Shown: positions 8,744-20,000, numbered from the stretch's first letter. The stretch is DNA of 64,000 bases from Blautia obeum ATCC 29174 (GCF_025147765.1 NZ_CP102265.1:1123001-1187000), one strand, 5' to 3'. Made by a program: numbers and translations. Notes: generated by a model from the letters alone, not told the origin.

Positions 8744-9634
8744 ATGAAATACCTTTTAGTTGCTGATATAGCAAAAAAATGGAATATGTCAGAACGCAGT
8801 GTTAGAAATTACTGTGCAAAGGGGCGTGTGAACGGTGCGTTTCTCACTGGTAAGACATGGAACATTCCAGAAAACGCAGAGAAACCGGAGCGCACCAACA
8901 AAAGAAAAGAAGAACCGATTACGTTGTTGGATATTCTGAAAGAGCAGAAGGCAAGTAAATACTCCGGCGGGATTTATCATAAGACACAGATTGACTTGAC
9001 CTATAACTCTAACCATATGGAAGGAAGCCGTCTGACGCACGATCAGACCAGATATATCTTTGAAACCAATACCATCGGTGTAGAAAAAGAAGTGCTGAAC
9101 GTGGATGACGTGATTGAAACAGCAAATCACTTCCGTTGCATTGATGTGATTATTGATCACGCAAAAGCAGCTCTGACGGAGAAGTTCATTAAAGAAATTC
9201 ACTTGGTTTTGAAGAATGGCACCAGTGATTCCAGAAAAGATTGGTTTGCTGTCGGCGATTATAAGAAACTTCCGAATGAAGTCGGCGGCATGGATACCGT
9301 CCTTCCGGAAGAAGTTGCCGATAAAATGAAGGCATTGCTAACGGAATACAACGCCAAAGAAGAAAAGACCTTTGCGGATATTCTTGACTTCCATGTGAAG
9401 TTTGAGCGGATCCATCCATTCCAGGACGGCAACGGTCGTGTGGGCAGATTAATTATGTTTAAGGAATGTCTGAAATATAATATCGTTCCGTTTATCATTG
9501 AGGATAATCTGAAGATGTTCTACTACCGTGGACTGAAAGAGTGGAACAATGAGAAAGGTTATTTGACAGATACCTGTTTGACCGCACAGGATAAGTACAA
9601 GGCATATTTGGATTATTTTAGAATTGCATATTAA
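8744..9634 (+). CDS. Fic-domain protein (AMP-transferase type) with N-terminal HTH
   Basis: A 296-residue protein. The start at 8744 is preferred because GGGGGATG lies just upstream. The Fic active-site motif HPFQDGNGR is at about residues 224-232, with catalytic His, metal-binding Asp and Arg all present, so AMPylation or a related nucleotidyl transfer is expected. An inhibitory-helix motif of the S-x-x-x-E-G form (SNHMEG, near residue 88) lies N-terminal to the Fic core, as in class II Fic proteins that self-inhibit. The first 50 residues resemble a MerR/excisionase-like winged helix (VADIAKKWNMSERSVRNYC). It may be a regulator, an anti-phage toxin or the first gene of the restriction operon, 73 bases upstream of res. 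Confidence 0.88.
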   Translation: MKYLLVADIAKKWNMSERSVRNYCAKGRVNGAFLTGKTWNIPENAEKPERTNKRKEEPITLLDILKEQKASKYSGGIYHKTQIDLTYNSNHMEGSRLTHDQTRYIFETNTIGVEKEVLNVDDVIETANHFRCIDVIIDHAKAALTEKFIKEIHLVLKNGTSDSRKDWFAVGDYKKLPNEVGGMDTVLPEEVADKMKALLTEYNAKEEKTFADILDFHVKFERIHPFQDGNGRVGRLIMFKECLKYNIVPFIIEDNLKMFYYRGLKEWNNEKGYLTDTCLTAQDKYKAYLDYFRIAY

Positions 9635-9707
9635 ACGTGATTCAAAGTGAAAAATTTGCGATTTGAGAAAAAATAATAATATACATTTTAAAGACGGGAG
9701 TAAATAC

Positions 9708-12578
9708 ATGTTCTATAAAATGATAGAAAATAAGTGTACACAATGGTATGAATCAGAACGGTGTACGGTTAAAAACTTAATTGAGTATATAGAGAAAACA
9801 GGGCAGATGCGTGATGCTCAGATTGAGGCTATTAAGGTATATCTGTTTCTAAAAATTGCCTGTGAATGTAAGCCGTTGACACAGCTGTTTAGACAGGGAT
9901 TCTTTAATTCTATTGATTTGAATGAGATAGAATTGTCACAATCTACTCGTGAATATTTGTTTCAGAACCCAGCGGCTGCGGCATTATTTGAATATGCATG
10001 TTTGAAAAATGATAAAGGTGAACAGGTATCTGAAAAATTGGAAAAACAGATAAAGAAAGATCCAACGGGAATTGATTATAATGAATTCTTTCGTAATGCG
10101 TTTTATGGTGTTTCCTATACGGATTATCTGTTTAGCCTTCCTATGGGTGCAGGTAAAACGTATTTGATGGCGGCATTTATTTACTTGGATTTATATTTTG
10201 CTTATAACGAGCCAACAAATCCGTCATTTGCACATAACTTTATCATATTTGCACCATCAGGTTTGAAATCATCAGTGGTTCCAAGTCTTAAAACAATACA
10301 AAACTTTAATCCATCATGGATTCTTCCGGAGCCAGCAGCAACAGACATCAAGAGGATGATTTCTTTTGAAGTATTGGATCAAAGCAAAACTGCAAAAAAA
10401 TCAAATAAGACAAAAAATCCAAATGTTCAGAAAATCGCTAATCATCAGCCGCTTTCTGAGTTGTTTGGTCTTGTTGCTGTTACTAATGCGGAAAAAGTAA
10501 TTCTTGAGCGTATTCAGGAAAAACAGGGACAGATAAATATGTTTGAAGAAAGCGAGGACGATAAAGACCGACAGGCAAATGAACTTCGTAATTTAATTGG
10601 TAAGTTACCATCATTGTCTATCTTTATTGATGAAGTTCATCATGCAGTAAGTGATGAAATTAAGCTTCGTGCTGTAGTTACAAGATGGGCGCAGAATCAT
10701 ACAGTCAATTCTGTAATTGGTTTTTCTGGTACTCCATATTTAGACAAAGTTGAAAAAATAAAAGTTGTAGATTCATTGTCTATTGGTACAGCTGAAATCA
10801 CAAATATTGTGTATTACTATCCACTTATAGACGGTGTAGGAAATTTCTTAAAACGTCCAGTTGTAAAAATTGCAGATATTGCAGATAGCAGCCTTATTAT
10901 TGAAAAGGGTGTCAGAGAATTTCTTGATACTTATAAAGACATTGTTTATGCAGATGGTTTAACAGCTAAATTGGGTATTTATTGCGGTACTATCGAAAAA
11001 TTAGAAGAAACAGTATATCCACAGGTATCCCGTATTGTAGCTGAATATGGCCTTGGTACTGATGTTATACTTAAATTCCACAAAGGAAATAAACAGTATA
11101 AGATGTCGGCTGATAGTCAGATGCAGTTTGATATCTTGGATAAATCTATTTCTAAAATTCGTATTGTTTTGCTTGTGCAGATTGGTAAAGAAGGTTGGGA
11201 CTGTCGAAGTCTTACAGGTATTATTCTTTCTCAAGAAGGAGACTGCCCAACCAAGATGGTATTACAGACATCTTGTCGATGCTTGCGTCAGGTGATTAAA
11301 AACGGTCAGGAAACGGCGCTGATATATTTGAATGAAAGCAATGCCGAAAAATTAAATATGCAGCTTGAGCGGCAGCACCATATTTCGCTTAAAGAATTTT
11401 CTTCTGCAGACAACAGTAAGACTATTTTGAAACGTTATAATCGTACGGCTTATTTAAAGTTGCCTAAAGTAGAGTTTTATCAGCTGAAAATCAGCTATGA
11501 TACACTTACTGTTGAAAAGGCAAATCCTGAAGTTTCTATTGAAAAATCTGTTGATTCAGCGCAAATTGCAGGTAATATTATCAAAACAACAGATCTTTCT
11601 ATGAATGTAAATAATATCAGTATCCAGGTGGATGATGCTGAATATGGTACAGAATATGCAACCTTTAATTCTTGGATTTATGGCATTATGAGAAGTGGAT
11701 TTGGAACACCTTCCATGGCAGAATTAAATGCATATACAGAGCAGTTAAAAGTAGTATATGAAAAAATCACATACGAAAAAGGTGGCTCACGATATTTCAG
11801 TTCGAAGTACAATAAAAAGTTGATAGAAGCCAATATTCGCAAAGCTTTTTGTGACAAAACGGATTTCAATACAACGGAAGAACTGATACCAGAAGAAGCC
11901 AATTTGTTGAATATTGCGAATTTTACTTCTGAGGTATATGCAGATAATCTGGATAACTACTATCCAAGACAGAATGTTGTTGAAAATATAATGGCTGATG
12001 ATAAGGGGAAATTGAAAGTCGATAAAAAAACACAGCAGCTAATTGATCTCGCCATAGAAACTGGAAATGACAGAATTGTTTTGGAATTGCAACAGCATGT
12101 AACATCTCACCCAAATAAAAATCGTTCGTTTCACTACTTGCCATATCGTACAGATAGTGGTTTTGAACAAACATTTTTAAAAGAGATTCTATCTTTCGAT
12201 ATTATCGAAGAATTAGGTCTGGAAGTGTATTACAATGGCGACCGTGCTATGACAGAGTTTAAAATCAAGTGTTATAAGAAAACTGGTGGAAAATGGAGTT
12301 ACATTGGTATTTATACACCGGACTTCCTTATCATTAAACGAAAAGATGGCGTTATCCATAAGGTTATTGTTGTGGAAACCAAAGGGCAGATTTATGCAAA
12401 AGACCCAGTCTTTAAAGATAAGAAGAATTTTATGGAAACAGAGTTTTCAAAACAGAATAATGCAGCGTATGGTTATGAACGTTTTGATTACCTGTATTTG
12501 GAAGATACGTTGCCAGAAAAAGATAGATTGACACAGACACATCAGAAAATCTGTGAGTTTTTTAAGGAGAAAGAGTAA
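9708..12578 (+). CDS. res: Type III restriction enzyme, Res subunit (helicase-nuclease)
   Basis: A 956-residue SF2 helicase with a C-terminal nuclease. The start is the ATG at 9708, which follows GACGGGAG; an in-frame ATG at 9663 lacks a ribosome site. Walker A is PMGAGKT at about residues 146-152, Walker B is DEVHH at about 307-311, SGTPY follows near 341 and GKEGWDC near 494. The C-terminal PDFLII...VVETKGQ (around 868-894) is a PD-(D/E)xK nuclease site. It cuts DNA together with Mod after ATP-driven translocation. The stop overlaps the next start (TAATG). It appears intact. Confidence 0.9.
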   Translation: MFYKMIENKCTQWYESERCTVKNLIEYIEKTGQMRDAQIEAIKVYLFLKIACECKPLTQLFRQGFFNSIDLNEIELSQSTREYLFQNPAAAALFEYACLKNDKGEQVSEKLEKQIKKDPTGIDYNEFFRNAFYGVSYTDYLFSLPMGAGKTYLMAAFIYLDLYFAYNEPTNPSFAHNFIIFAPSGLKSSVVPSLKTIQNFNPSWILPEPAATDIKRMISFEVLDQSKTAKKSNKTKNPNVQKIANHQPLSELFGLVAVTNAEKVILERIQEKQGQINMFEESEDDKDRQANELRNLIGKLPSLSIFIDEVHHAVSDEIKLRAVVTRWAQNHTVNSVIGFSGTPYLDKVEKIKVVDSLSIGTAEITNIVYYYPLIDGVGNFLKRPVVKIADIADSSLIIEKGVREFLDTYKDIVYADGLTAKLGIYCGTIEKLEETVYPQVSRIVAEYGLGTDVILKFHKGNKQYKMSADSQMQFDILDKSISKIRIVLLVQIGKEGWDCRSLTGIILSQEGDCPTKMVLQTSCRCLRQVIKNGQETALIYLNESNAEKLNMQLERQHHISLKEFSSADNSKTILKRYNRTAYLKLPKVEFYQLKISYDTLTVEKANPEVSIEKSVDSAQIAGNIIKTTDLSMNVNNISIQVDDAEYGTEYATFNSWIYGIMRSGFGTPSMAELNAYTEQLKVVYEKITYEKGGSRYFSSKYNKKLIEANIRKAFCDKTDFNTTEELIPEEANLLNIANFTSEVYADNLDNYYPRQNVVENIMADDKGKLKVDKKTQQLIDLAIETGNDRIVLELQQHVTSHPNKNRSFHYLPYRTDSGFEQTFLKEILSFDIIEELGLEVYYNGDRAMTEFKIKCYKKTGGKWSYIGIYTPDFLIIKRKDGVIHKVIVVETKGQIYAKDPVFKDKKNFMETEFSKQNNAAYGYERFDYLYLEDTLPEKDRLTQTHQKICEFFKEKE

Positions 12579-12784
12579 TGAATGGAATTAGACCTACTGT
12601 AGGCATAGAGTTTGATGATAAATATACTAATGCAAAAAATAAATTGCTTGATTTTATTAAGGCATTAGACGAATTGAATGACATACAAAAAGCAAAATTG
12701 GCACAAGAATTTATAACATCATATAGTATGGCAATTTCTTTTGAACAATTTGTAAGTTATATGAAAAACGGAGGAATCAAATAA
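12578..12784 (+). CDS. Small protein between res and mod, function unknown
   Basis: A 68-residue protein with a clear AAGGAGAAAGAG ribosome site. It is coupled to res (TAATG overlap) and to mod, whose start overlaps its stop. The sequence is helical and charged (KYTNAKNKLLDFIKALDELNDIQKAKLAQEF), without membrane segments. Its fixed position between two subunits suggests a structural or regulatory part of the restriction complex; this is inference from context. I do not recognise a family. Confidence 0.75.
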   Translation: MNGIRPTVGIEFDDKYTNAKNKLLDFIKALDELNDIQKAKLAQEFITSYSMAISFEQFVSYMKNGGIK

Positions 12785-14760
12785 TGCCAATTAAATATGT
12801 ACCGTTTATACCGGAGCCGGTGGAAGGACAAGCTGTGCTTGGAAATTTTAATAGAATATTGAGATACAAAGGCGCTGACGATGTTTCAATGACAATTCAG
12901 CGTGGTATGCCTTTGTATGAAATGGAAAAAAAGGAAACTGTGGGCGAAAACTCCGATGGTAATATGGTTATTCGTGGAGAATGTGTTTCTGCCTGTGCCT
13001 ATCTCAAAGAGCAAAGCATTCAAGTTGACCTTGTTTACATTGACCCACCATTTGCAAGTGGTGCCGATTACGCAAAGAAAGTATATATTCGTCGAAATCC
13101 GAAAGTAGCAGAAGTTATTGCACGGGCTGAACAAGAGCTGGATGTTGATGAATTGAGAGCTTTTGAAGAAAAGATGTATGGGGATATTTGGGATAAAGAA
13201 AAATACCTTAGTTGGATGTATGAAAATCTTATGGCAATTAAGTCTGTTATGAGTGAATCTGCATCAATATATGTTCATTTGGATTATCATATAGGCCACT
13301 ATGTTAAAATCTTATTAGATGAAATTTTCGGAGAGGATAATTTCAGAAACGAGATAATATGGAAAAGAGCGACGGCTCATAGTGATGCAGAATTTTATGG
13401 CAATAATTTTGATTGTATTTATTTTTATACTAAATCGCAAACAGAATATGTTTTCAATACTGTTTATCAACCATACGATGAATCCTATATAGCCCGCTTT
13501 TCACGAACTGATCCTGATGGAAGAAAATGGGATAGTGGTAACCTCACGGCAAAAGGTTTACAAGGCGGCGGTTATGACTATGAATATAAAGGATATCGTT
13601 CTTTATGGAGAATGCCGCTTGAAACAATGGAACGAATGGACCGAGAAGGTAGAATTCACATCACTAAAAATGGTGGTATTAGGTCGAAAGTATATTTAGA
13701 TGAACTGCCTGGTATGCCCGCACAATCAATGTGGTTAGATGTTAATCCAATCAATTCTCAGGCTAATGAAAAAGTGGATTATGCGACACAAAAACCGGAG
13801 GCTTTGATAGAACGTATTATTAGTGCATCATCCAACGAAAATGATATAGTCGCAGATTTCTTTGCAGGCAGTGGAGTTACAGCAGCAGTTTCTCATAAAT
13901 TAAACCGAAAATTTATTACAAGTGATATTGGACTTAATTCAATCCAGACAACTCGTGACCGTCTCGTTTCTGATGGTTCAGAATTTGATGTGCTTGAAAT
14001 TAAAGATGGAGTTCAACTTTATCGTAATCCGGTTCAGACAATGGATAAAATCAAGTCCTTGATTCCAGGTCTAAAAAATGAAGATTCCCTTGATTCTTTC
14101 TGGGAAGGTGCTATTTCTGACAGCAAGCTTGGTACAATTCCTGTTTACGTGCCAAACTTAATGGATAGTGCATCAAAACTTCTTGATAAAGTGACTATGA
14201 ACCGTATTATCCATCAGGCGATTCCAGAATTGGATAATGATATTAAAAAGGCTATTGTTTACTATATCGACATTACTGATGAAGTGGAGATTATGAATTT
14301 CATCAAAGAAGATGACAGTACGACTGTAGAAATTGAATTGCGTGATCTTAAATCAATTCTTGATGATGTTGTCATTGGTGATTATGCAGAATTCCATGCA
14401 GAAGAAATTGCAGGCGGATATGCTGTTGCTATTGATAAATTTATGAGTGATCGTGTGTTGTCTAAAATTGCAGAATTCAATCAGAAAGCATTCCTTAATT
14501 CTTCTGCCAAGAAACCGTATAAACCGATTGAAATCAGTGAAGAAGGCTTGGAACTTATTGAATTCCTTAGCTTGGATTGCACTGCGACTGGTGGTGAGTG
14601 GCATTCTGATAGTGAAATCAAGATTGATAAAAATGGCTATGTTATCGTAGAGGGCAATAAAACCAAGGAGTTCTGGGATGGTTACATCCGCAGCACAAAG
14701 AAACCTCTCCGCCTTAAAATTCGTAATATTTGTGGGGATGAAACTGTTTGGGAGGTGTAA
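12784..14760 (+). CDS. mod: Type III DNA methyltransferase, Mod subunit (beta-class N6-adenine)
   Basis: A 658-residue site-specific methyltransferase. The catalytic motif IV is IDPPF near residues 86-90, and the S-adenosylmethionine motif I is FFAGSGVT near residue 359. This IV-before-I order is the beta class used by type III Mod subunits. The long segment between them should hold the target-recognition domain. A strong AACGGAGG site precedes the ATG. Mod sets sequence specificity and protects the host, while Res cleaves. I saw no simple-sequence tract in the coding region that would suggest phase variation. Confidence 0.92.
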   Translation: MPIKYVPFIPEPVEGQAVLGNFNRILRYKGADDVSMTIQRGMPLYEMEKKETVGENSDGNMVIRGECVSACAYLKEQSIQVDLVYIDPPFASGADYAKKVYIRRNPKVAEVIARAEQELDVDELRAFEEKMYGDIWDKEKYLSWMYENLMAIKSVMSESASIYVHLDYHIGHYVKILLDEIFGEDNFRNEIIWKRATAHSDAEFYGNNFDCIYFYTKSQTEYVFNTVYQPYDESYIARFSRTDPDGRKWDSGNLTAKGLQGGGYDYEYKGYRSLWRMPLETMERMDREGRIHITKNGGIRSKVYLDELPGMPAQSMWLDVNPINSQANEKVDYATQKPEALIERIISASSNENDIVADFFAGSGVTAAVSHKLNRKFITSDIGLNSIQTTRDRLVSDGSEFDVLEIKDGVQLYRNPVQTMDKIKSLIPGLKNEDSLDSFWEGAISDSKLGTIPVYVPNLMDSASKLLDKVTMNRIIHQAIPELDNDIKKAIVYYIDITDEVEIMNFIKEDDSTTVEIELRDLKSILDDVVIGDYAEFHAEEIAGGYAVAIDKFMSDRVLSKIAEFNQKAFLNSSAKKPYKPIEISEEGLELIEFLSLDCTATGGEWHSDSEIKIDKNGYVIVEGNKTKEFWDGYIRSTKKPLRLKIRNICGDETVWEV

Positions 14761-14763
14761 TCA

Positions 14764-16251
14764 ATGGCTCAAAATGTGACATTGTATAACCTTTTGATTT
14801 CTTGTCCAGGTGATATTAAGGAAGAAGTTACATTGATTGAAGCTGCAGTAGATGAGTTTAATGAATTATATGCTGAAACTTTAGGAATCACAATAAAAAC
14901 TCGCCATTGGAGTAAGAGTTCTTATGCTCAGTCTGGAGGAAAACCACAGGCATTACTTAACGAGCAGTTTGTAAATAAATGTGATGCAGCAGTTGCGATT
15001 TTCTGGACAAGATTTGGCTCACCTACTGATGAGTATGGTTCTGGAACAGAAGAAGAAATTGAAATTATGCTTCAATCTGGAAAACAAGTGTTTATGTATT
15101 TTTCGGATAAGCCTATCCCACCATCAAAAATAAATGGTGACGGCTATGAGAAAATACAAGCATTCCGTGACAAATATAAAGACAAAGGAATATATTTCAC
15201 TTATTCATCCGACGAAGAATTTAAAAAGATGTTTTTTGCCCATCTTTCCATGCATTTTTTGACAGAAAAGAGGGTAAGTGAAACAGCCAATGAATATCGT
15301 TCGGAGTTAAAGTTATTAGGTATTGACGAAACTGGAAGATTGACTGAAGAAGCGGTGGTATGCCCATTCGTGTTAAATGCAGAGATTACCATGAAAGGAT
15401 ACATTACTTCGATTAAGAAGATGTATCAGGAGATTTCTGATATGAATGTAGGTGGTAGATCTGCTACAGCTAATACTTTTTTTGCTGTATTTACAAGCCC
15501 TGTTGACATAGATGAAGATGAGAAAGAGTTTATTACTGCTGCGGCTGAACAGCTGGAGTGTGAGTTGTCCGATTTCTTTTTTGAACTTGGAAATTTAAAC
15601 AAAGATACTTTAACATCAAATCCACTCAGTGGTCCTAAGTTGAATGGAACGTCCGAAGAAAAGCAGAAATATTGGAAAATCAAAAAATTGCATGAAACTA
15701 TTTCTAAAGCTTTGGAATGGGCTCCGGTTGAGAAAGCGTTTTCTGGAATGAATTGTATTAAATTAGCAATTCAAAATTGTGGTAAGGCCATCGACGAAGA
15801 TGCTGAAATTACGTTTGAAGTTCCAAAAGAATCCTTGCTTACATTAGGTGAATTCCCTAAATTTAATAATGCAGAGATGGGATATTTGCTTACAGATTGT
15901 GATATGAGTATTTTGTTCGGAATTGAAGGCACATCTGAATATATTGAATATTCAGAATCAGAGAAAAATGGAAGAACTCCGCATGGAGCACGTCCATATG
16001 GTTTGCCAGGATATGTTCCGGATTATAGTGATGATTTCACTGATGAGATAAAAGATGTGTTTTGTTATTCATTCTATTCGAGTGAAGATAATTATATTGT
16101 AAAGCTTAAAGTGGATTACATAAAACACAATACAACTGTTGCTTTTCCGACAATTCTTTTTGTGAAAAATGAGATTGATGAGATACCATATAAAATCACA
16201 TCTAAGAATAATCCGGATGTTGTTGAAGGCTGTATAAAGGTTAAAAGTTAG
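14764..16251 (+). CDS. DUF4062-like (TIR-like fold) protein coupled to the type III locus
   Basis: A 495-residue soluble protein with GGGAGG four bases upstream of the mod stop, so it is almost certainly co-transcribed with res and mod. The first 170 residues match the DUF4062 pattern: LLISCPGDIKEE at the N-terminus, then CDAAVAIFWTRFGSPT, EEEIEIMLQSGKQV and YFSDKP, an alternating strand-helix layout like TIR/flavodoxin-like nucleotide-binding domains. The rest is unrecognised. A TIR-like part could mean NAD or nucleotide hydrolysis as a backup to restriction. That role is inference; I cannot assign catalytic residues with confidence. Confidence 0.7.
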   Translation: MAQNVTLYNLLISCPGDIKEEVTLIEAAVDEFNELYAETLGITIKTRHWSKSSYAQSGGKPQALLNEQFVNKCDAAVAIFWTRFGSPTDEYGSGTEEEIEIMLQSGKQVFMYFSDKPIPPSKINGDGYEKIQAFRDKYKDKGIYFTYSSDEEFKKMFFAHLSMHFLTEKRVSETANEYRSELKLLGIDETGRLTEEAVVCPFVLNAEITMKGYITSIKKMYQEISDMNVGGRSATANTFFAVFTSPVDIDEDEKEFITAAAEQLECELSDFFFELGNLNKDTLTSNPLSGPKLNGTSEEKQKYWKIKKLHETISKALEWAPVEKAFSGMNCIKLAIQNCGKAIDEDAEITFEVPKESLLTLGEFPKFNNAEMGYLLTDCDMSILFGIEGTSEYIEYSESEKNGRTPHGARPYGLPGYVPDYSDDFTDEIKDVFCYSFYSSEDNYIVKLKVDYIKHNTTVAFPTILFVKNEIDEIPYKITSKNNPDVVEGCIKVKS

Positions 16252-16265
16252 GAAAGGAATACTAC

Positions 16266-17072
16266 ATGGAAAAGCCACAATACATCAATTGGATAGTTGA
16301 AGAAACTGGTATTGTAATTAAAGATGACATACCGCTAAAATGCTATAAAATTGATTATAAAGATGATGAAAGTATTCTTGATGACTGGGCATTGCACATT
16401 CGAAGAAATTACATAGAAGATACTGAACTTAAAGAAGACGCAGATGACAATGCAATGACTGTTGAACAGTATTTGCATGATTATGTAATTCCACAAAAAG
16501 GAGAAGAATTGGGAGCTACGGTACGTTCTGCAGACATAACAGAAATTTTAATTTCCGATTTATTAGAGTTTGTTCATCAGTATTCTGTTCCGAGATATAA
16601 ATAGAAGAACAGATCCGGAAAAAACAATTCACAACAAGGCACTGATGTCATTGCATATAAGTACAAAAATGAAGATAAAACTCCAAATGATAAAGATGAA
16701 TTGGTAGCAGCAGAAGTTAAAGCTACCCTCTCTAATACGGAGTACATACCAATCAAAAATGCAATTATCGATTCCAGAAAAGATGAGCATCGATTAGCAA
16801 GATCAGTAAACTACTGCAGAAAGCGATTAAAAGAACTGGGCAAAATAGAAGAGGCAGAAGAGGTAAAGAGATTCTTATTTAAACCAGATAATAATTATCG
16901 TATTACATATGTAGCTGCAGGAGTTAGTAGTCGTGAAAACGTAGATGATGCCATAGAATTAGATTTTTCTGGTGAAGAACTTGAAATTAGAAAAAATGAA
17001 CTGATTTTTTATGTACATGGTAAAAAGTTGATGGAATTGGCTCATAACATTTACCAGAGGTGTTGTAAATGA
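16266..17072 (+). pseudogene. hamA: hamA-like (DUF1837) gene interrupted by one in-frame amber codon
   Basis: Read through one TAG at 16602-16604 (codon 113), the frame is continuous from the ATG at 16266 (GGAAAGGAAT upstream) to 17072 and gives a 268-residue protein. That is the expected form of Hachiman HamA. Conserved sequence surrounds the stop (PRYK, stop, KNRSGKNNSQQGTD). Catalytic-type residues of a PD-(D/E)xK nuclease lie after it: D127 in GTDVIAY, and E150 and K152 in AAEVKAT. A 112-residue N-terminal fragment would lack the nuclease; a possible restart at TTG 16701 would begin after D127. A single base change would restore the gene. The stop of the C-terminal half overlaps hamB (ATGA). 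Confidence 0.8.
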
Positions 17073-20000
17073 TTTTTGGGAAAAATGCAGGCTTAATGTT
17101 AAAATATCAAAAAGCAAAGGCTAAAATGGTAGAATATGATGTTTCAAAGCAGGAGTATCCACATTTTCCGCTGAATTCTAATGAATTATCGTATCCAACA
17201 ACTTATGTGCTGTCACGATACTCAGAATGCATTATAGAAAATAATCATGACGAATTAAAAGAGCTGGAGTTACTTTTGATTACAACTGCAGAATATTATG
17301 ATTCAGCTTTTAAGTCCAAAGATAGACCAGAATATGATTGGGATTTTTTGCTATCTGGAGCATCTGCCTACTTCCTACGAAAGGATTTTGGTAGTGCTAA
17401 AGTGTTGGCAGCAAGAGTAGTTGATTTAATTGATGAGGAGCGATCTCCGCAGAAATTGTTGACGAATATCTATAATTATCTTCTGGGTGGAGTGTATTTG
17501 CCATATTTGAGAGTTATAGATACCTATGAGCGAATAAATAATTTTTTCTTGGATTACTTTGGAAAGGGTAAGTCTTTAGAAGCATTAAAGTCAAACTTAT
17601 GGGTATATAGAAATGAAATATATGAGAATGGAGATCCGGATAGTATATTTTATGTAGATATATTAGTGGCAGTTATTATTGTGGCGTGCGAAAATTCGTC
17701 ATGGAGTCTTTTGCCGAGTAGTTCAGGTATCTTGGATGAAGAATGGGAGTCATATCTACAAAGTAAGATGTCAATAAAGATGTTATGGCCAGCACAAAGA
17801 TTAATAGCCGAAAAGGGATTGTTGCGTGGAGAAAGTTCTATCGTTCAACTTCCGACAGGGGTAGGCAAGACAAGAAGTATTGAACTAATTATTAGAGCAG
17901 CTTTTTTATCTGAACGAGCGAATATTGCTATTATAGTGGCACCATTAAGAGCGTTGTGCAACGAAATAACAATGGATATGTACAAAGCTTTTGGAAATGA
18001 TGTCACGATAAATCAGTTTTCTGATGTACTTCAAAATGATTTTTGGAACTTGTTTTCAGAAGATATTAAACGGCAGATACTAATATGTACGCCAGAGAAA
18101 CTGAGTTATGTATTACATCATGATCCGTTTTTCTTAAGTGCTATAGATTTATTTGTGTTTGATGAAGGTCATATGTTTGATGATGGAGGGAGAGGTGCAA
18201 CATATGAGTTATTAGTAACACATATACGTCAGAACATAACGAGCGAACAGCAGTTGGTTTTGCTATCTGCGGTATTGCCAAATTCAGGGGATATTGCACA
18301 GTGGTTGTTTGAGGATAGAGGTTGTTTGGCGACAGATGATAGAATTGTATCTACACCTAAATCAATAGGATTTTCATCGACACAAAGGGATATTCATTTC
18401 TTTTCTGATGATAAATCAAATGAAGATTATTATATTCCCCGAATCCTTCGAGTTGAACAATTGAAGAAGTTACCCCGAGAAAGAAGTAATAAATATTTTC
18501 CAGATTTATCATCATCTATAGATGTGGCCATTTATAATGCAATAAAGTTGTGTCATAACGGCAGTGTTGCTATCTATCTTGGGCAGCAACGTTCAATGAA
18601 AACGGTATTTGAAAGAATTATAAATTTGGATAAGCGAAACTATGATTTGAAAGCATTAAAAGATAATACAAATCAAGCAGAGCTTTCCAAAATCAAGGGA
18701 TTTATAGAAAGCTATTATGGTTCAGAGCATTATTATACGAAAGCAGCGGAATTGGGTGTTTTGCCTCATTCATCTAATCTTCAAAATGGAGTTAAGCTTG
18801 TTGTTGAACATGCATTGAAGAATAAATATGTTTCTTGCGTAGTGTGTACATCGACGCTTGCACAGGGTGTGAATATCCCGATAAAATATTTATTGGTTAC
18901 CAGCATTCGAAATGGATTGAAATTAGTAAAAGCTCGAGATTTTCAAAACTTGATGGGTAGAACAGCACGAGCAGGTATATACACAGAAGGAAGTATTATT
19001 ATTACGGATTGCAAAATATACGACAACCGTACCAACTGGAAAAATGGTGGAGGATATTTATGGAATGATTGCGTGAAGCTATTTGATACAAAATTGACAG
19101 AACCTTGTGGCAGTTCTATTCTTTCGTTAGTCCAGGATTTTAACATAGATTATGATGTGACCGTAAGTGGTGAGAAATTTATTGATATAGTGATAGATCA
19201 CCTTGACGAAAGAGATTTCTTGCTTGATTACGCAAAGAAGTTAGAAAAAGCATACTTAAAAACCAATCCAAAAAGAACACAAAATCTGATTGTGCAGGAA
19301 ATATTATTGCGTCAGGATATTATATCAAATATAGAAAATTATTTGTGTTTAGTACGTTCCGCAGAGACATTGGTCAATGATAGTAAGAAAAGTATTGTGG
19401 ATATTTGTACAAATACATTGGCGTATGCTATTGCAACAGAAAAAGAGAAAGAATTACTGATTAAAGTTTTTCAGAAGATAGAAGAGAATATTCAACAATA
19501 TTCTGTTGAAAAATTGAGCAGATATTCTAATGCAATGTCAGGAATAGGTTTGTCTTCTCTAATAGAGGAATGGATTGTTCAGAATGAACTTACAGAGAAG
19601 ATATATACAGAAACAGAACTGTTATCTGTTATTGCAGAATTGTATCTGCAAATCTGTGGAGACTTTAGATACCAAGAGCATATACAAAGCATTTGTAAAA
19701 AATGGATTGATGGCCAGACTCCAATGGAAATTAACAACAAAGAAACTATTGGAATTGCAGAAGTAGAATCATTATGTAATAAAAGAATCTCATATGAAAT
19801 GAATTTTCTTATCGGCAATATCTGTGATCTGATAGAAGTTGACGGAGAAAATGAGGAGCAAGTTGATCAAAGGAACATCTTGACATTGTTACAAAAGAAA
19901 GTAAAATATGGCGTTCCAAATATGACAGCAATTTCTATTTGTGAGAGTATTTTTAATGATCGTCTATTAGCTATAGAATTAGCTCAAATTTTATCTGATG

